Shown: positions 35,592-44,932 of the stretch, in pieces
Numbering within the stretch: position 1 is the stretch's first letter
Layout: each line of letters begins with the position of its first letter
Assembly: GCA_964583825.1 (NCBI GenBank)
Contig: CAZOXM010000006.1
Location: 15,302 to 79,301 of the forward strand
Direction of reading: 5' to 3'
Source of the DNA: GCA-1730015 sp964583825
GTDB lineage: Bacteria; Pseudomonadota; Gammaproteobacteria; Granulosicoccales; Granulosicoccaceae
DNA length: 64,000 nucleotides
Notes under the pieces: model-generated
The model's input: the letters and a program-made list of their open reading frames with translations, nothing else
The model's database searches: none
What the model was told of the DNA's origin: nothing
Translations under genes and position numbers: made by a program

Positions 35592-37901
35592 TCAGGCCGC
35601 CTTGCGCGGGTCTTCCCCTCTGAGCAGCCACTTGCGCACAATCGCGTGCAATTCATCCATGATCACTGGTTTGCTCATGAAATCATCCATGCCCGCTTCC
35701 AGACATTTTTCGCGGTCACCCTGCATCGCGTTAGCCGTCAGCGCGATGATCGGACAGCGCTGCATCTGCATGGTTTTTTCATATTTCCGGATCTTTGCCG
35801 TCGAATCATAGCCATTCATCTGTGGCATCGACACATCCATAAACACCATATCGGGCTCAAACTCACCATAGGCTTTTGCGCCTTCGATACCATTGTTGGC
35901 AAACTCGATCTCAAGCTTACTATCATCGAGCATCCCCGATATCACTAACTGATTGATCTCATTATCTTCCACAATCAGTACACGTTTGACCGAAGCCGCA
36001 TCCGTCAGAATCTGCCTGTCGAACTCCGAGGTACTCGCTCCTTCGCGGTCAGATTCCGACTCATCGGACAGCGCCATAGCCACCGACTGACGCAACACCT
36101 CTGCCCTGGTCGGTTTGAGCATACAACCAGCAAAACCGAGTTCCCTGATCCGATCTTTCTGGGTCGATTGATCAACCGAGGACAGCAGCAGCATGGGAAT
36201 GGACTCAAGCTCCTCATGTTCTTTAAAACTGCGACACAACTCATGCCCGTCCATGCCGGGCATTTGAAAATCAAATATCGCCACATCCACCGGAGCACCG
36301 CTGCCGAATTCCGCCAGTGCCACCTTCACCGCCTGTGCACCGCTATTGGCAGTGACAACCGACATACCCCATCGTGTTACCTGACGACTCAGAATTTCCC
36401 GATTGATCGGCAGGTCATCCACGATCAGGATTTTCCGCCCGCTGAAATCCATATCCACATTGACCGTCGGTTTTTTAACTTCGCCAGATTCATCCACCGG
36501 CAGACCAACCGTAAAGAAAAACTCCGAACCAACGCTTTCTTTGGAGCTGAGGTGGATCTCAGACCCCATTAGTGCCAGCAGCTTGCGTGTGATCGCCAGT
36601 CCAAGGCCGGTACCTTCGTACTTGCGATTGCTGGCACCATCCACCTGTTCAAATTCTCTAAACACGGCGCTTTGTTTGTGTTCCGGAATGCCGATCCCGG
36701 TGTCTTTTACGCTGACATGCAGATGCGCGATGCCATTGCTAACCCTGCCGTCAATCGAAACCAGCACATGACCGTGTTCGGTAAACTTGATCGCGTTGCC
36801 AGTCAGGTTCGTCATTATCTGGCGAAGCCTGCCGACGTCACCGATATAGTGGTCGGGTAAATCCGGTGAGTAATTGATCACCAGTTCTATCCCTTTGGCA
36901 TGCGCACGGGTCGCAAGCAGTGCCGCTACATCGTCCATCGCTGCACGCAAATTGAAACCGTCCGGATCAAGCTCCAGCTTACCGGCTTCTATTTTTGAAA
37001 AATCCAGAATGTCGTTAATGATCGTCAGCAGTGCCAGTCCTGACTTGGATACTGTCGACGCATACATCCGCTGCTCGCTGGTCAGATCACTGTCCAGCAA
37101 CAACTCGGTCATGCCGATCACGCCATTCATGGGCGTTCTGATCTCATGACTCATATTGGCGAGGAACTCCGACTTGGCCCGATTCGATGCCTGTGCTTCG
37201 TTGCGGGACTTCCTGAGCTGCTCCTCGCGTAGCTCAAGCGCAAGCTCCTTGGTTTTTAACTCCGTAACGTCCGTCATCATATCGACAATGTGACCGGTAT
37301 CCAGTTCGGCCAGCAATAACTGATGATGCCGTCCGGTCTGTTTGCTGTACAAAGTCTGTGGCGATGGATCGTCGAGCTGTCGCGATCTGGACTCCAGTGT
37401 CTGTTCAATCCAGCTCTCCCGCAGCGCAGGATCTTCCTGGTTAAACGAGGCCGACTGTGTTATCAGCTCTCGCTCGGTCATGCCAACCGCGATTTTCGCG
37501 CCGCGCTCCTGATAAAAACGGTTGGCCGACTCATTGAATTGCACCACTTTTTTGCATCCATCGAAAATGGTCAAAGGTGCATCGACCACATTGAGCGCAT
37601 TCATCATCAGATTGTATGCATCAAGGCTCCTCTTCTGAAACAGTATCATCGGAAGCCCGATCACTATGATCAGTGTAGTGGCAATTGACGCAGCAACGAG
37701 CGCTACCTGTTTTTCCGTCAGTTGCACATTCAGCAGTGTAATCAGTACTGTTCCACCCGCCATCAGCGCGACGACGACCATCAGAAACGTCAGCAGTATC
37801 AGCCGTTTTTTAATACTGGCACCGCTAAATCTGGAATCGATTGAAGCAAACGACACATCAATATTTCCAGCATCACTTTGGCGTGGTAGTCGTATCGACA
37901 T
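35592..37901 (-). CDS. Hybrid sensor histidine kinase with two receiver domains
   Basis: 769 residues. Two membrane helices at about 33-57 and 67-88 are followed by a PAS-like domain (residues ~100-215). HisKA has the phospho-acceptor His252 in FLANMSHEIRTPMNGVIG. The ATPase domain shows NLTGNAIKFTEHG and GTGLGLAITRKLLALMG. Receiver 1 (~490-610) has DDLPINREI and IFDFQMPGMDG; receiver 2 (~640-765) has EDNEINQLV and MDVSMPQMNGYD. There is no periplasmic domain of any size, so sensing is probably cytoplasmic or in the membrane. No Hpt or output regulator is adjacent. Confidence 0.92.
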   Translation of the reverse strand: MSIRLPRQSDAGNIDVSFASIDSRFSGASIKKRLILLTFLMVVVALMAGGTVLITLLNVQLTEKQVALVAASIATTLIIVIGLPMILFQKRSLDAYNLMMNALNVVDAPLTIFDGCKKVVQFNESANRFYQERGAKIAVGMTERELITQSASFNQEDPALRESWIEQTLESRSRQLDDPSPQTLYSKQTGRHHQLLLAELDTGHIVDMMTDVTELKTKELALELREEQLRKSRNEAQASNRAKSEFLANMSHEIRTPMNGVIGMTELLLDSDLTSEQRMYASTVSKSGLALLTIINDILDFSKIEAGKLELDPDGFNLRAAMDDVAALLATRAHAKGIELVINYSPDLPDHYIGDVGRLRQIMTNLTGNAIKFTEHGHVLVSIDGRVSNGIAHLHVSVKDTGIGIPEHKQSAVFREFEQVDGASNRKYEGTGLGLAITRKLLALMGSEIHLSSKESVGSEFFFTVGLPVDESGEVKKPTVNVDMDFSGRKILIVDDLPINREILSRQVTRWGMSVVTANSGAQAVKVALAEFGSGAPVDVAIFDFQMPGMDGHELCRSFKEHEELESIPMLLLSSVDQSTQKDRIRELGFAGCMLKPTRAEVLRQSVAMALSDESESDREGASTSEFDRQILTDAASVKRVLIVEDNEINQLVISGMLDDSKLEIEFANNGIEGAKAYGEFEPDMVFMDVSMPQMNGYDSTAKIRKYEKTMQMQRCPIIALTANAMQGDREKCLEAGMDDFMSKPVIMDELHAIVRKWLLRGEDPRKAA

Positions 37902-38071
37902 TCACCCTAATCCGGTTAAACTCAGACAGCGTCAGGCGCGTAGAGAACGCACCTAAGGATCAGGATCGGCATCAAAATGCGTTTTCTGAATAGCGCCGGT
38001 AGTCAGAGTGGTGATTTCAGCCGACTGAGCGACGGGCCGTCGGTGAGTGAGTGACGCATTTCACACCGAAC

Positions 38072-38995
38072 TCACTGGCTGTTATTCGTGCTTCGCACCA
38101 ATTCGGCAAGCTGGTCTATAAGGCTCGACACGGTCTGCTCATCGGCCGCTGCCAGCTCCTGTTCACGCCCGAGTGCAAACAGGTGGTGAACCCGGTCGTG
38201 ACCGGCCCGGGTTCCCTGGATTTTATCGCTGCCCTCGTCAATTTTGCACAAGCCGTCACGCTGAAGCACCTGCAGCGCATCGAGCAGCGCATCCGTCTGC
38301 AGAAAGGTTCGATCCTGCAAATCCGGTAACGCCCTGGTGACCTCGCCATAAAGGGAAGCAAGTATTCGCCACTGGGGAATACTCAACCCGCTGGCACGTA
38401 CACTGCCGTGGAACTGTCGGCTCATTTGGTGATAAGCGCGCGACAGATTGTACAGCAGTAAATGATCTATCGGACTCTCTGGCAACTCGGAAGTACTGTC
38501 GCCGGTCACCGCCTGCAATTGCTGACTGGGACTAAGTGCTGCGAATGCGCCTTCACAGAACACCAGAGGGTCATCATTGCAGCGCGTGAAATGCTGTACT
38601 TCACCGACCAGTATCCAGTGATCCCCACCTTCGTAAGCCGCCCACTGCGAGCAGTCAAATCGGGCCACGCAGTCGGAAATGTGAGGCACCCCGTGCGCAT
38701 CCAGTGTGTGTTCCACATCCTGAAACTTGTCGATACCGGCGGTTGCAAAGCGGGAAGCCAGGGACTGCTGCCGCGAACTCAGGATATGGATAGAGAAATG
38801 GCCGGCCTTTCTAAACTGATCTGCAGACGCTGCCTTTTTAGTCACGCTCCATAGCACCAGTGGCGGTTGCATGGACACGGAATTAAAACTCGACACGGTC
38901 ATCCCGATACAACCATCGTCACCGGCGGCGGTAACAATGGTGACACCGGTCGCGAAGCACGAAAGCGCTTCGCGAAACTCACGCTCATCGATCAT
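38072..38995 (-). CDS. Flavin reductase fused to a MarR-like domain (C1-type reductase component)
   Basis: About 307 residues from the ATG at 38995 (a TTG six codons earlier is also open). Residues 1-165 are an HpaC-like flavin reductase: ALSCFATGVTIVTA, GMTVSSFNSVSMQPPLVLWSV, FSIHILSSRQQSLASRFA and GDHWILVGEVQHF. Residues ~180-300 are a MarR-type winged-helix domain (LSIPQWRILASLYG). This architecture and length match the reductase component C1 of Acinetobacter p-hydroxyphenylacetate hydroxylase, where the MarR-like part is an effector-sensing autoinhibitory domain. The gene lies 36 bp after the oxygenase gene and should supply it with reduced flavin. Confidence 0.87.
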   Translation of the reverse strand: MIDEREFREALSCFATGVTIVTAAGDDGCIGMTVSSFNSVSMQPPLVLWSVTKKAASADQFRKAGHFSIHILSSRQQSLASRFATAGIDKFQDVEHTLDAHGVPHISDCVARFDCSQWAAYEGGDHWILVGEVQHFTRCNDDPLVFCEGAFAALSPSQQLQAVTGDSTSELPESPIDHLLLYNLSRAYHQMSRQFHGSVRASGLSIPQWRILASLYGEVTRALPDLQDRTFLQTDALLDALQVLQRDGLCKIDEGSDKIQGTRAGHDRVHHLFALGREQELAAADEQTVSSLIDQLAELVRSTNNSQ

Positions 38996-39031
38996 CGTCG
39001 CCCCACGCCGCAAGCGCGTGCGCCGCCATAC

Positions 39032-40516
39032 TCAGCTTTGCAGTAATGCATCCACGCGCTCGATCATTTCGTCACGATTGTACAGATCGAAAAAGGCAGA
39101 CTGCATCAGGATAGGCGGCCCGAAGAAAAACCGCTCGTAAAGTGCCTGTCGGTTACCAAAGCCGGATACAGCGACATCATGCGCCAATCGATACAGTGCA
39201 ACCCGATCCCGGGATTCCAGGTTAGCGACCTGAAAGTACTGCTCGACATCAGCCGCCATGGCATTACTAAAGTCAGCTTCCGCAGGCGTCGCCATCAGCG
39301 AGGATGACCCCAGCAACTGCAGGATTTCCACCATGCGAGGATACATCTTCGGATACAGGTTACGCGAAGTATCAAGCGGTCTGCGCAACGGCATGTAGTA
39401 TCCGAATTCGTTTTTTTCCGCCTGCGCTTCGGCGCTGTACAAAAAGGCACGAACGCTCTCTGTCATCATCATGACTTCAGAAATAAGGCCTTTGGTGTGC
39501 AGATCTTTGTCCTTACCGGTCGCCTTTGCGATGGCACACATTAGACCAACCATAAACTCTGACTTGGCGAGCTTGCCAGCCGCAACCTGATGCGCCATGT
39601 GGACCACAGCGTGAGTCGCACCGAACGCCTGATTGCACAGTTCCGGCTGCCCGTACATAAACACGCGCTCCCACGGCACCAGTACGTTATCGAAGATCAC
39701 TACCGCATCCATTTCCTCATAGCGCGAGGAAAGCGGCGCGTCAAAGGTGGATTTACCGTGATCGTAGCTGTCGCGGCACATCAGCTTCAGCCCTTTGGTG
39801 GCAATGGGTATAGCGAACGCAAATGCAAAGGGAATGTTGTCTTCAGAAGCCCGCAGAACAGTTGACGGGAATACTTCAATTTCATCGGCAAGCGGACCAA
39901 GCGTGGCAAGCAGTCGAGCCCCTTTAACGATAATGCCTGCATCGGTTTCCTTTACAACATGCAGCGCCACTTCTTCATTGAACTTTCCCTGCGACGCCTG
40001 CTGGTGGGACGTCGACGGGTTAACCAGGGTATGCGTAAGCACTTTGTCGTTTTTGCGCACGTGGTCGTAGTATTCGACCATGTTGCGGGCAAAGTCTGCC
40101 TGCCCTTTTGTTCCCTGTGCTAAAAAGCTGGTTGCCATCGCGAACGATGTCACTGACGCATTTTTATAATCCGGCGTGCGACCAAACATTCCATTCGACC
40201 ATTTGGCCCATTCATAGTAGGCAGCGCCACGCTGCTTTATATCCTCAGCGGTCTTCGGCATTTTGAATGCCATGCCACACCGATCTCCCGCCTCGTCGAC
40301 GTAAGTCACGCTGTCCGAGTACGCGGGATCGTGTTGCTTGTCGAGAAACGAGGCAAGCGTCTGTGCCCCGCGCGCGATGCCGGGCTCTGTGGTGACGTCA
40401 GCAACTTGCGCCCCGCGAGTCCACACCTCGCGATCGTCGCGCAGCCCTTCCAGGTACTGTGCCCCGGTCCGAATCCCCAGCGGGCTCTCTGATTTAATGG
40501 CAGCAGATTTCATCAT
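39032..40516 (-). CDS. 4-hydroxyphenylacetate 3-hydroxylase-family flavin monooxygenase (HpaB-like)
   Basis: 494 residues of the HpaB family, which has the acyl-CoA dehydrogenase fold and uses free reduced FAD. Seen are a typical N-terminus (GAQYLEGLRDDREVWTRGAQV), a central HTLVNPSTSHQQA, GIIVKGARLLATLGPLADEI, FDNVLVPWERVFMYG and AMAADVEQYFQVANLESRDRVALYRLAHD near the end. It should ortho-hydroxylate a phenolic substrate with FADH2 from the neighbouring reductase. No homoprotocatechuate ring-cleavage genes are in the window, so the physiological phenol is uncertain. MarR (40531) precedes it by 14 bp on the same strand, and the three genes form one operon. Confidence 0.9.
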   Translation of the reverse strand: MMKSAAIKSESPLGIRTGAQYLEGLRDDREVWTRGAQVADVTTEPGIARGAQTLASFLDKQHDPAYSDSVTYVDEAGDRCGMAFKMPKTAEDIKQRGAAYYEWAKWSNGMFGRTPDYKNASVTSFAMATSFLAQGTKGQADFARNMVEYYDHVRKNDKVLTHTLVNPSTSHQQASQGKFNEEVALHVVKETDAGIIVKGARLLATLGPLADEIEVFPSTVLRASEDNIPFAFAFAIPIATKGLKLMCRDSYDHGKSTFDAPLSSRYEEMDAVVIFDNVLVPWERVFMYGQPELCNQAFGATHAVVHMAHQVAAGKLAKSEFMVGLMCAIAKATGKDKDLHTKGLISEVMMMTESVRAFLYSAEAQAEKNEFGYYMPLRRPLDTSRNLYPKMYPRMVEILQLLGSSSLMATPAEADFSNAMAADVEQYFQVANLESRDRVALYRLAHDVAVSGFGNRQALYERFFFGPPILMQSAFFDLYNRDEMIERVDALLQS

Positions 40517-40530
40517 ATGTCTCCGGGTTT

Positions 40531-40980
40531 TCAGCTCGCGGCAGCCGCGTTAGTTCGATTGTTCAGGCCACTGGCGATTTTGCCCAGCGTTTGTTCCATT
40601 TGTGCCCACTCTTCTGCGCTTACCATCCCGCGCACCTGAGTCTGGATATCTTCCACCTGCGGGTTGACCTGCTGCTGCAGTTGTCTGCTTTGCGCGGTAG
40701 CAGTAATGTATATCGCCCGCCGATCCGTCGTAGAGCGCACCCGCGATACCAGCCCTTTCTTCTCGAGCCGGTCGACGATGCCGACAATGCTCGCCGCTGC
40801 CAGCAATGTGCGGTTGGACAGATCGACGGATTTGATCCGGTCGCTGCCCCATACGACCCGCAAAACCCGCCACTGAGGCTCGGTCAGATCGTAGCGTGCA
40901 AACAGATCCCGATAAGGTGGCATGACTGCATCGAGTGCCCGATTGAGCACCATTGGCAGCGAATGATCGAAGTCGTCCAT
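40531..40980 (-). CDS. MarR-family transcriptional regulator (HpaR-like)
   Basis: 149 residues from the ATG at 40980; a GTG three codons upstream is possible. The winged helix is seen in LTEPQWRVLRVVW, VDLSNRTLLAAASIVGIVDRLEKKGLVSR (recognition helix) and RSTTDRRAIYITATA (wing), and is preceded by a helical dimer segment (SLPMVLNRALDAVMPPYRDLF). This matches HpaR-type regulators of phenylacetate hydroxylase operons. It is the first gene of the operon with the monooxygenase and reductase, and a large palindrome overlaps its promoter, so it probably represses its own operon until a phenolic ligand binds. Confidence 0.88.
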   Translation of the reverse strand: MDDFDHSLPMVLNRALDAVMPPYRDLFARYDLTEPQWRVLRVVWGSDRIKSVDLSNRTLLAAASIVGIVDRLEKKGLVSRVRSTTDRRAIYITATAQSRQLQQQVNPQVEDIQTQVRGMVSAEEWAQMEQTLGKIASGLNNRTNAAAAS

Positions 40981-41000
40981 CACCGGCACTTTTTAATTTA

Positions 41001-41036
41001 AACTTAAACTATATATAGATTAAGTTATTCGTGCAA
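41001..41036 (-). promoter_or_regulatory. Sigma-70-type promoter with overlapping MarR operator palindrome
   Basis: On the minus strand TTGCAC (41036-41031), a 17-bp spacer and TATAGT (41013-41008) form a good sigma-70 promoter, with a start site near 41001 and a leader of about 20 nt before the MarR ATG. A 26-bp inverted repeat (41001-41026, arms AACTTAA/TTAAGTT, two mismatched positions) covers the spacer and -10. It is the natural binding site for the MarR protein encoded just downstream. Confidence 0.7.
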
Positions 41037-41098
41037 GTGGCCAGGAGATCCCTCTCCGGTGGCCGTAGGGGAATTCCCAGAAGCCAGGTAAAAACTCA

Positions 41099-41380
41099 CC
41101 CCTTGCTCACGCGGCGGGCTTCCCGTGTGCAGTCCCAGAGGAAACCCGCAGCGTCAGCAAGGCAGGTATAACCACACCCCTTGCTCACGCGGCAGGCTTC
41201 ACGTGTGCGGTCCCAGGAAACCCGCAGCGTCAGCAAGGCAGTTATAACCACACCCCTTGCTCACGCGGCAGGCTTCACGTGTGCGGTCCCAGGAAACCCG
41301 CAGCGCCAGCAAGGCAGTTATAACCACACCCCTTGCCCACACCGCGGGCTTTCCGGGTGCAGTCCCAGGAAACCCGCTAG
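41099..41380. repeat. Tandem array of four REP-like imperfect hairpins
   Basis: Four head-to-tail units begin at 41099, 41177, 41253 and 41329 (78, 76, 76 and about 52 bp, the last cut off at the soxG stop). Within each unit, CCTTGCTcACGCgGC near the start pairs with the later GCaGCGTcAGCAAGG, giving a stem of about 21 positions with 17 matches and an 18-nt loop. Units 2 and 3 differ by a single base. The array lies between the 3' end of soxG and the MarR promoter. It resembles a BIME/REP cluster and could terminate or stabilise the sox transcript. There are no spacers, so it is not a CRISPR array. Confidence 0.85.
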
Positions 41381-41943
41381 GACACCGTTAGTCCGTACTG
41401 CAGCGAAGTTTCAACCAGCAGCTCCCACACCGATAACGCAAACCCTCGCGGCACAAAAAGCTCAATACCATCGTCGGAGTGCCACAAAGTCACACCAACG
41501 TGGTGCATTGCTGAAGAAATAACCCGATTCTGAGGGAACGCTTCTGCTCGAAGATCAACCGGAATAAAGCTGTTCAGGACCGTTCGCGCATGCTCACCAC
41601 CAAGCCGCAGGTGTGTTCTCGAGTGCGATAAATCGAGTACTGCCGACTGCTGGCTTTCACGCTGCAGCGCTGCCCCGAACACCCAGAACTTCAGCGGTTC
41701 GATGCGCAGCATCGCCCGGCGGCTGTCGCCAGTGACCGCTCCGAACCCGGGTACGCCGTCGACGCCGATTGCCTGTGCCACACCGGAGGCCTCAGCGTCC
41801 AGCGTGTCGGACCAGACGGCGAGCTGCCACAAATGCAGATCGCGCACCTCACTGATCGTCACACCCGCTGCTGCGTGCCCGAAATGCCCCGTCTGCAGAT
41901 GCCCCTGCAGTGCAGAATCACGTTGCGGTGTCAAATCAGCCAT
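41377..41943 (-). CDS. soxG: Sarcosine oxidase gamma subunit
   Basis: 188 residues from the ATG at 41943, which overlaps the soxA stop by 8 bp; a longer frame reaching into soxA is a shadow. SoxG features are a central RRAMLRIEPLKFWVFG, AVLDLSHSRTHLRLGGEHARTVLNSFIPVDLRAEAFP and SSAMHHVGVTLWHSDDGIELFVPRGFALSVWELLVE at the end. The subunit resembles a small piece of the GcvT fold and completes the heterotetramer. Its stop lies at the edge of the hairpin array. It is the last gene of soxBDAG. Confidence 0.9.
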   Translation of the reverse strand: MADLTPQRDSALQGHLQTGHFGHAAAGVTISEVRDLHLWQLAVWSDTLDAEASGVAQAIGVDGVPGFGAVTGDSRRAMLRIEPLKFWVFGAALQRESQQSAVLDLSHSRTHLRLGGEHARTVLNSFIPVDLRAEAFPQNRVISSAMHHVGVTLWHSDDGIELFVPRGFALSVWELLVETSLQYGLTVS

Positions 41944-44932
41944 GCATACGCTCCCCGGTCGGATCGACCATGTGTGGTGAGACGATCTCGACATCAATAT
42001 TGCCGCGCCGCACCGGGTCGGCGGCGACGACTGTTTTGCCCTGCCACTGCTCATAGCCACCGGTAATAAAACCAAGCCCGATCCAGTGCTCGAGTTCCGG
42101 TGAATGAGTCACTGCAGTTATCCAGCCTTCGCCGTGCCCTTCAATTTTACCCTCGGCACAGAGAATGGAACCGGCTTTAAAAGTATCACTGCGGTTCCTT
42201 GGATAAATACCGACCAGCTGTGGTCGATTCGACTGCTGCAGCACCGGGCGTTTGCGCAATGCACTGCCAATGTAGGATTTGGTTTCCGAGGCCATCTTGC
42301 CCAGGCCCGCGTCTTCAATGGTTACCCGGCCATCGAGTTCTGCGCCAGTTACATGCCCTTTTTCAATACGCAGGGCACCGAGTGCTTCGGTGCCGTAGAG
42401 ACAGCCATCCACCTCCATTGCCTTCGGGTGCAACAATGCCATCATCCCATTGGCGTGGTCCGAACCCACATAAACCTCGAACGCCATTTCTCCTGAAAAA
42501 CTGATGCGGGCAATACGGCACGGCGCCCCATTGGCAAGCGTGGTTTCCACAACACCCATAAATGGCAGTGCCTCATTGGTGACCACACCAGGTTCGGCAA
42601 GGCAGGCGGACAACACATCACGCGACTTCGGTCCGGCAACAGCGACCCCGGCCCATTGTTCCGACACCGACGTCACATGTACACGCAGATCCTGCCAGCG
42701 CAACTGCAACAGTTCTTCAAGCCACACCATCACCTTCGCTGCATGCGCCGTGGTAGTTGTCATGAAGTAGTCCGTTTCAGAAAAACGCCAGGTAGTGCCA
42801 TCGTCCATCACGATACCGTCATCGCGCAGCATAATGCCGTAGCGCGCTTTGCCGACCGGCAACTTGGCAAACGCATTACTGTAGACCCGGTTGATAAACT
42901 CAGTCGCGTCCGGCCCCTGTATCGCTATTTTGCCGAGTGTTGTTACATCACACAGTCCCACGGTCTTGCGTGTGGTTGCGGTTTCACGAATGTAGGCCTC
43001 GGTGATGGTCTCCCCGTCACGCGCGAAGTACCACGGTCGCTGCCACAGCCCGGCATCGACCATCGTCGCGCTGTTAGCCAGATTCCAGTCGTGCATCGGT
43101 GTGCGCCGCAACGGTTTGAAGTGGGCACCAAATGCACGCCCCGCCAGTGCACCAATGCTGACTGGTGTGTAGGGAGGTCGGAATGTGGTGGTACCGACTT
43201 GCGGTATCTCGCGGCCAAGCGCCTGGGCCATCAGGGCCAGACCAAGGACGTTACCCATCTTGCCCTGATCTGTTGCCATACCCAGAGTCGTGTAACGCTT
43301 CAGGTGCTCCACCGACACAAATCCTTCCTGATGTGCCAGTCGGATATCATCGGCAGTGACGTCGTGCTGCGGGTCGATAAAACTCTTTTTGCTGACCCCT
43401 TCGATTTTAACTTCATACAAGGGCTGCAGTGGCGTTTCCCAACCACCGGTTGCCGTCGCAGCGGAAGTCGCAGACTGACCGGCCAGAGAGGCAATTGCCG
43501 CATCACCTGCCGACCTGCCGGATGCTTCACAGTCACCGTTGCCCCACACCCCCTGCACCGCACCGGCACAGCTGATCGGTTCCGAGGTACCCGCAGGCAT
43601 AAAGCAACATTGCGTTGCATCCCATTCCGGTTTCACCCCACGGTGAGACAACAGATTAACCACTGGTGACCAGCCACCGGAGATCAGCAACAGGTCGCAG
43701 GCTTCTGTCGCCGCCGGTTGCCATCGACTGCCATCGGCAGAGATCGCAGTCTCCACCCCGGTGACTTCCCTTTTACCAATGGCATTAACCACGGAAGTGC
43801 CGGTTTTCAGTTGTACGCCTCTGGTACTGAGCAAACCGGCCACCGAATCCGGCACGCTGTTTCTGGCATCGAGCAGGGTGACACTGGCACCTGCCTGACA
43901 AAGATTGCTCGCGGTGGCATAGGCGGAATCATTGTTGGTTGATATAACGATGTTCTGCCCTGCCAGCACACCGAACCGATTCAAATAACAATCCGCTGCG
44001 TGTGCATTCATGATTCCAGGCAGATCGTTGTTGCCAAACGCATAGTGCCGTTCCAGCGCACCGGTCGCGAGTATCGTGTGCCTGGCGCGAACAGTGAGAA
44101 AACGCTGCCTCGGCAAATGCGGATCCGGGTCGGGTAAATGGTCGGTGACACGCTGCAGCAGACCGGCAACGCCGTAGTCATACAATCCGAAAGCGGTGGT
44201 GCGGTTCATCATCCGAACACCGGCGTCACGCAGTGCAGCAACAGCACTATCACGCTTTCCAATCGCATCGCTACCCCCCTGGTTGAGGTAGTCACCACCG
44301 AATGCAAAGTCCTGTTCCACCAGCAACACATCCACGCCCTGTTCGGCGCATCGAAGTGCAGCGGCCAGTCCTGCCGGACCGGAACCGACCACAAGTACAT
44401 CGCAGAACAAATGACCATGTTCGTAGTGATCGGGGTCCGGATGACGTGAAGCTCTTCCCATACCAGCCGCACGGCGGATGAGTTTTTCATATTGCATCCA
44501 GATGCCGGTACCCTTTCGGCCCCACTCCATTGGCGGGATGCCCATAAAGGTCTTGTAGTAAAAACCGGCGGCAAAGAAACGGTTCATCAGGTTGTTTACC
44601 GCGCCCAGATCATGCCGTACGTTCGGCCATGCATTCTGGCCGTGTGCCACCAGTCCACTAAAGAGCTCTTGTGTAGTGGCCTTTACATTGGCGTCCCTTC
44701 GATGGCTGACACCGACGGTGACCAGCGCGCCTGACTCTTCGACACCGGCCGACATCACCCCGCGCGGACGATGGTATTTAAAGCTCCTGCCAACAATACG
44801 TTCGCCATTGGCCAGCAACGCAGAGGCCAGCGTATCCCCCGCAAAGCCGGTGTAGTTGCGATTGTCCCATTTGAACGCAACCTGCTGATTGCGATCAACC
44901 ACACCACCACCCGGCAATCTGCTCGCAGTCAT
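41936..44932 (-). CDS. soxA: Sarcosine oxidase alpha subunit
   Basis: 998 residues, the normal size for heterotetrameric sarcosine oxidase alpha. The N-terminal domain (~1-100) has FAGDTLASALLANG and VGRSFKYHRPRGVMSAG. A dinucleotide-binding domain follows (VLVVGSGPAGLAAALRCAEQGVDVLLVE, ~172), with a central ATGALERHYAFGNNDLPG. The C-terminal ~400 residues (MHDWNLANSATMVDAGLWQRPWYF onward) form the aminomethyltransferase-like folate-binding domain. It takes the imine from the beta subunit's oxidation of sarcosine and passes formaldehyde to tetrahydrofolate. The start overlaps the soxD stop by 4 bp. Confidence 0.95.
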   Translation of the reverse strand: MTASRLPGGGVVDRNQQVAFKWDNRNYTGFAGDTLASALLANGERIVGRSFKYHRPRGVMSAGVEESGALVTVGVSHRRDANVKATTQELFSGLVAHGQNAWPNVRHDLGAVNNLMNRFFAAGFYYKTFMGIPPMEWGRKGTGIWMQYEKLIRRAAGMGRASRHPDPDHYEHGHLFCDVLVVGSGPAGLAAALRCAEQGVDVLLVEQDFAFGGDYLNQGGSDAIGKRDSAVAALRDAGVRMMNRTTAFGLYDYGVAGLLQRVTDHLPDPDPHLPRQRFLTVRARHTILATGALERHYAFGNNDLPGIMNAHAADCYLNRFGVLAGQNIVISTNNDSAYATASNLCQAGASVTLLDARNSVPDSVAGLLSTRGVQLKTGTSVVNAIGKREVTGVETAISADGSRWQPAATEACDLLLISGGWSPVVNLLSHRGVKPEWDATQCCFMPAGTSEPISCAGAVQGVWGNGDCEASGRSAGDAAIASLAGQSATSAATATGGWETPLQPLYEVKIEGVSKKSFIDPQHDVTADDIRLAHQEGFVSVEHLKRYTTLGMATDQGKMGNVLGLALMAQALGREIPQVGTTTFRPPYTPVSIGALAGRAFGAHFKPLRRTPMHDWNLANSATMVDAGLWQRPWYFARDGETITEAYIRETATTRKTVGLCDVTTLGKIAIQGPDATEFINRVYSNAFAKLPVGKARYGIMLRDDGIVMDDGTTWRFSETDYFMTTTTAHAAKVMVWLEELLQLRWQDLRVHVTSVSEQWAGVAVAGPKSRDVLSACLAEPGVVTNEALPFMGVVETTLANGAPCRIARISFSGEMAFEVYVGSDHANGMMALLHPKAMEVDGCLYGTEALGALRIEKGHVTGAELDGRVTIEDAGLGKMASETKSYIGSALRKRPVLQQSNRPQLVGIYPRNRSDTFKAGSILCAEGKIEGHGEGWITAVTHSPELEHWIGLGFITGGYEQWQGKTVVAADPVRRGNIDVEIVSPHMVDPTGERMHG

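Noticed and set aside
38030..38042. Short hairpin CGACGG-G-CCGTCG after the flavin reductase gene
   Set aside because: The stem is only 6 bp and no T-tract follows on either strand, so a terminator call is not supported.
41099..41380. CRISPR-like array
   Set aside because: Units of 76-78 bp are contiguous with no variable spacers and no cas genes are near; the units are self-complementary hairpins.
42656..43669. A 337-residue open frame antisense to soxA
   Set aside because: Cys/Arg/His-rich composition and full overlap with a conserved gene mark it as a shadow frame.
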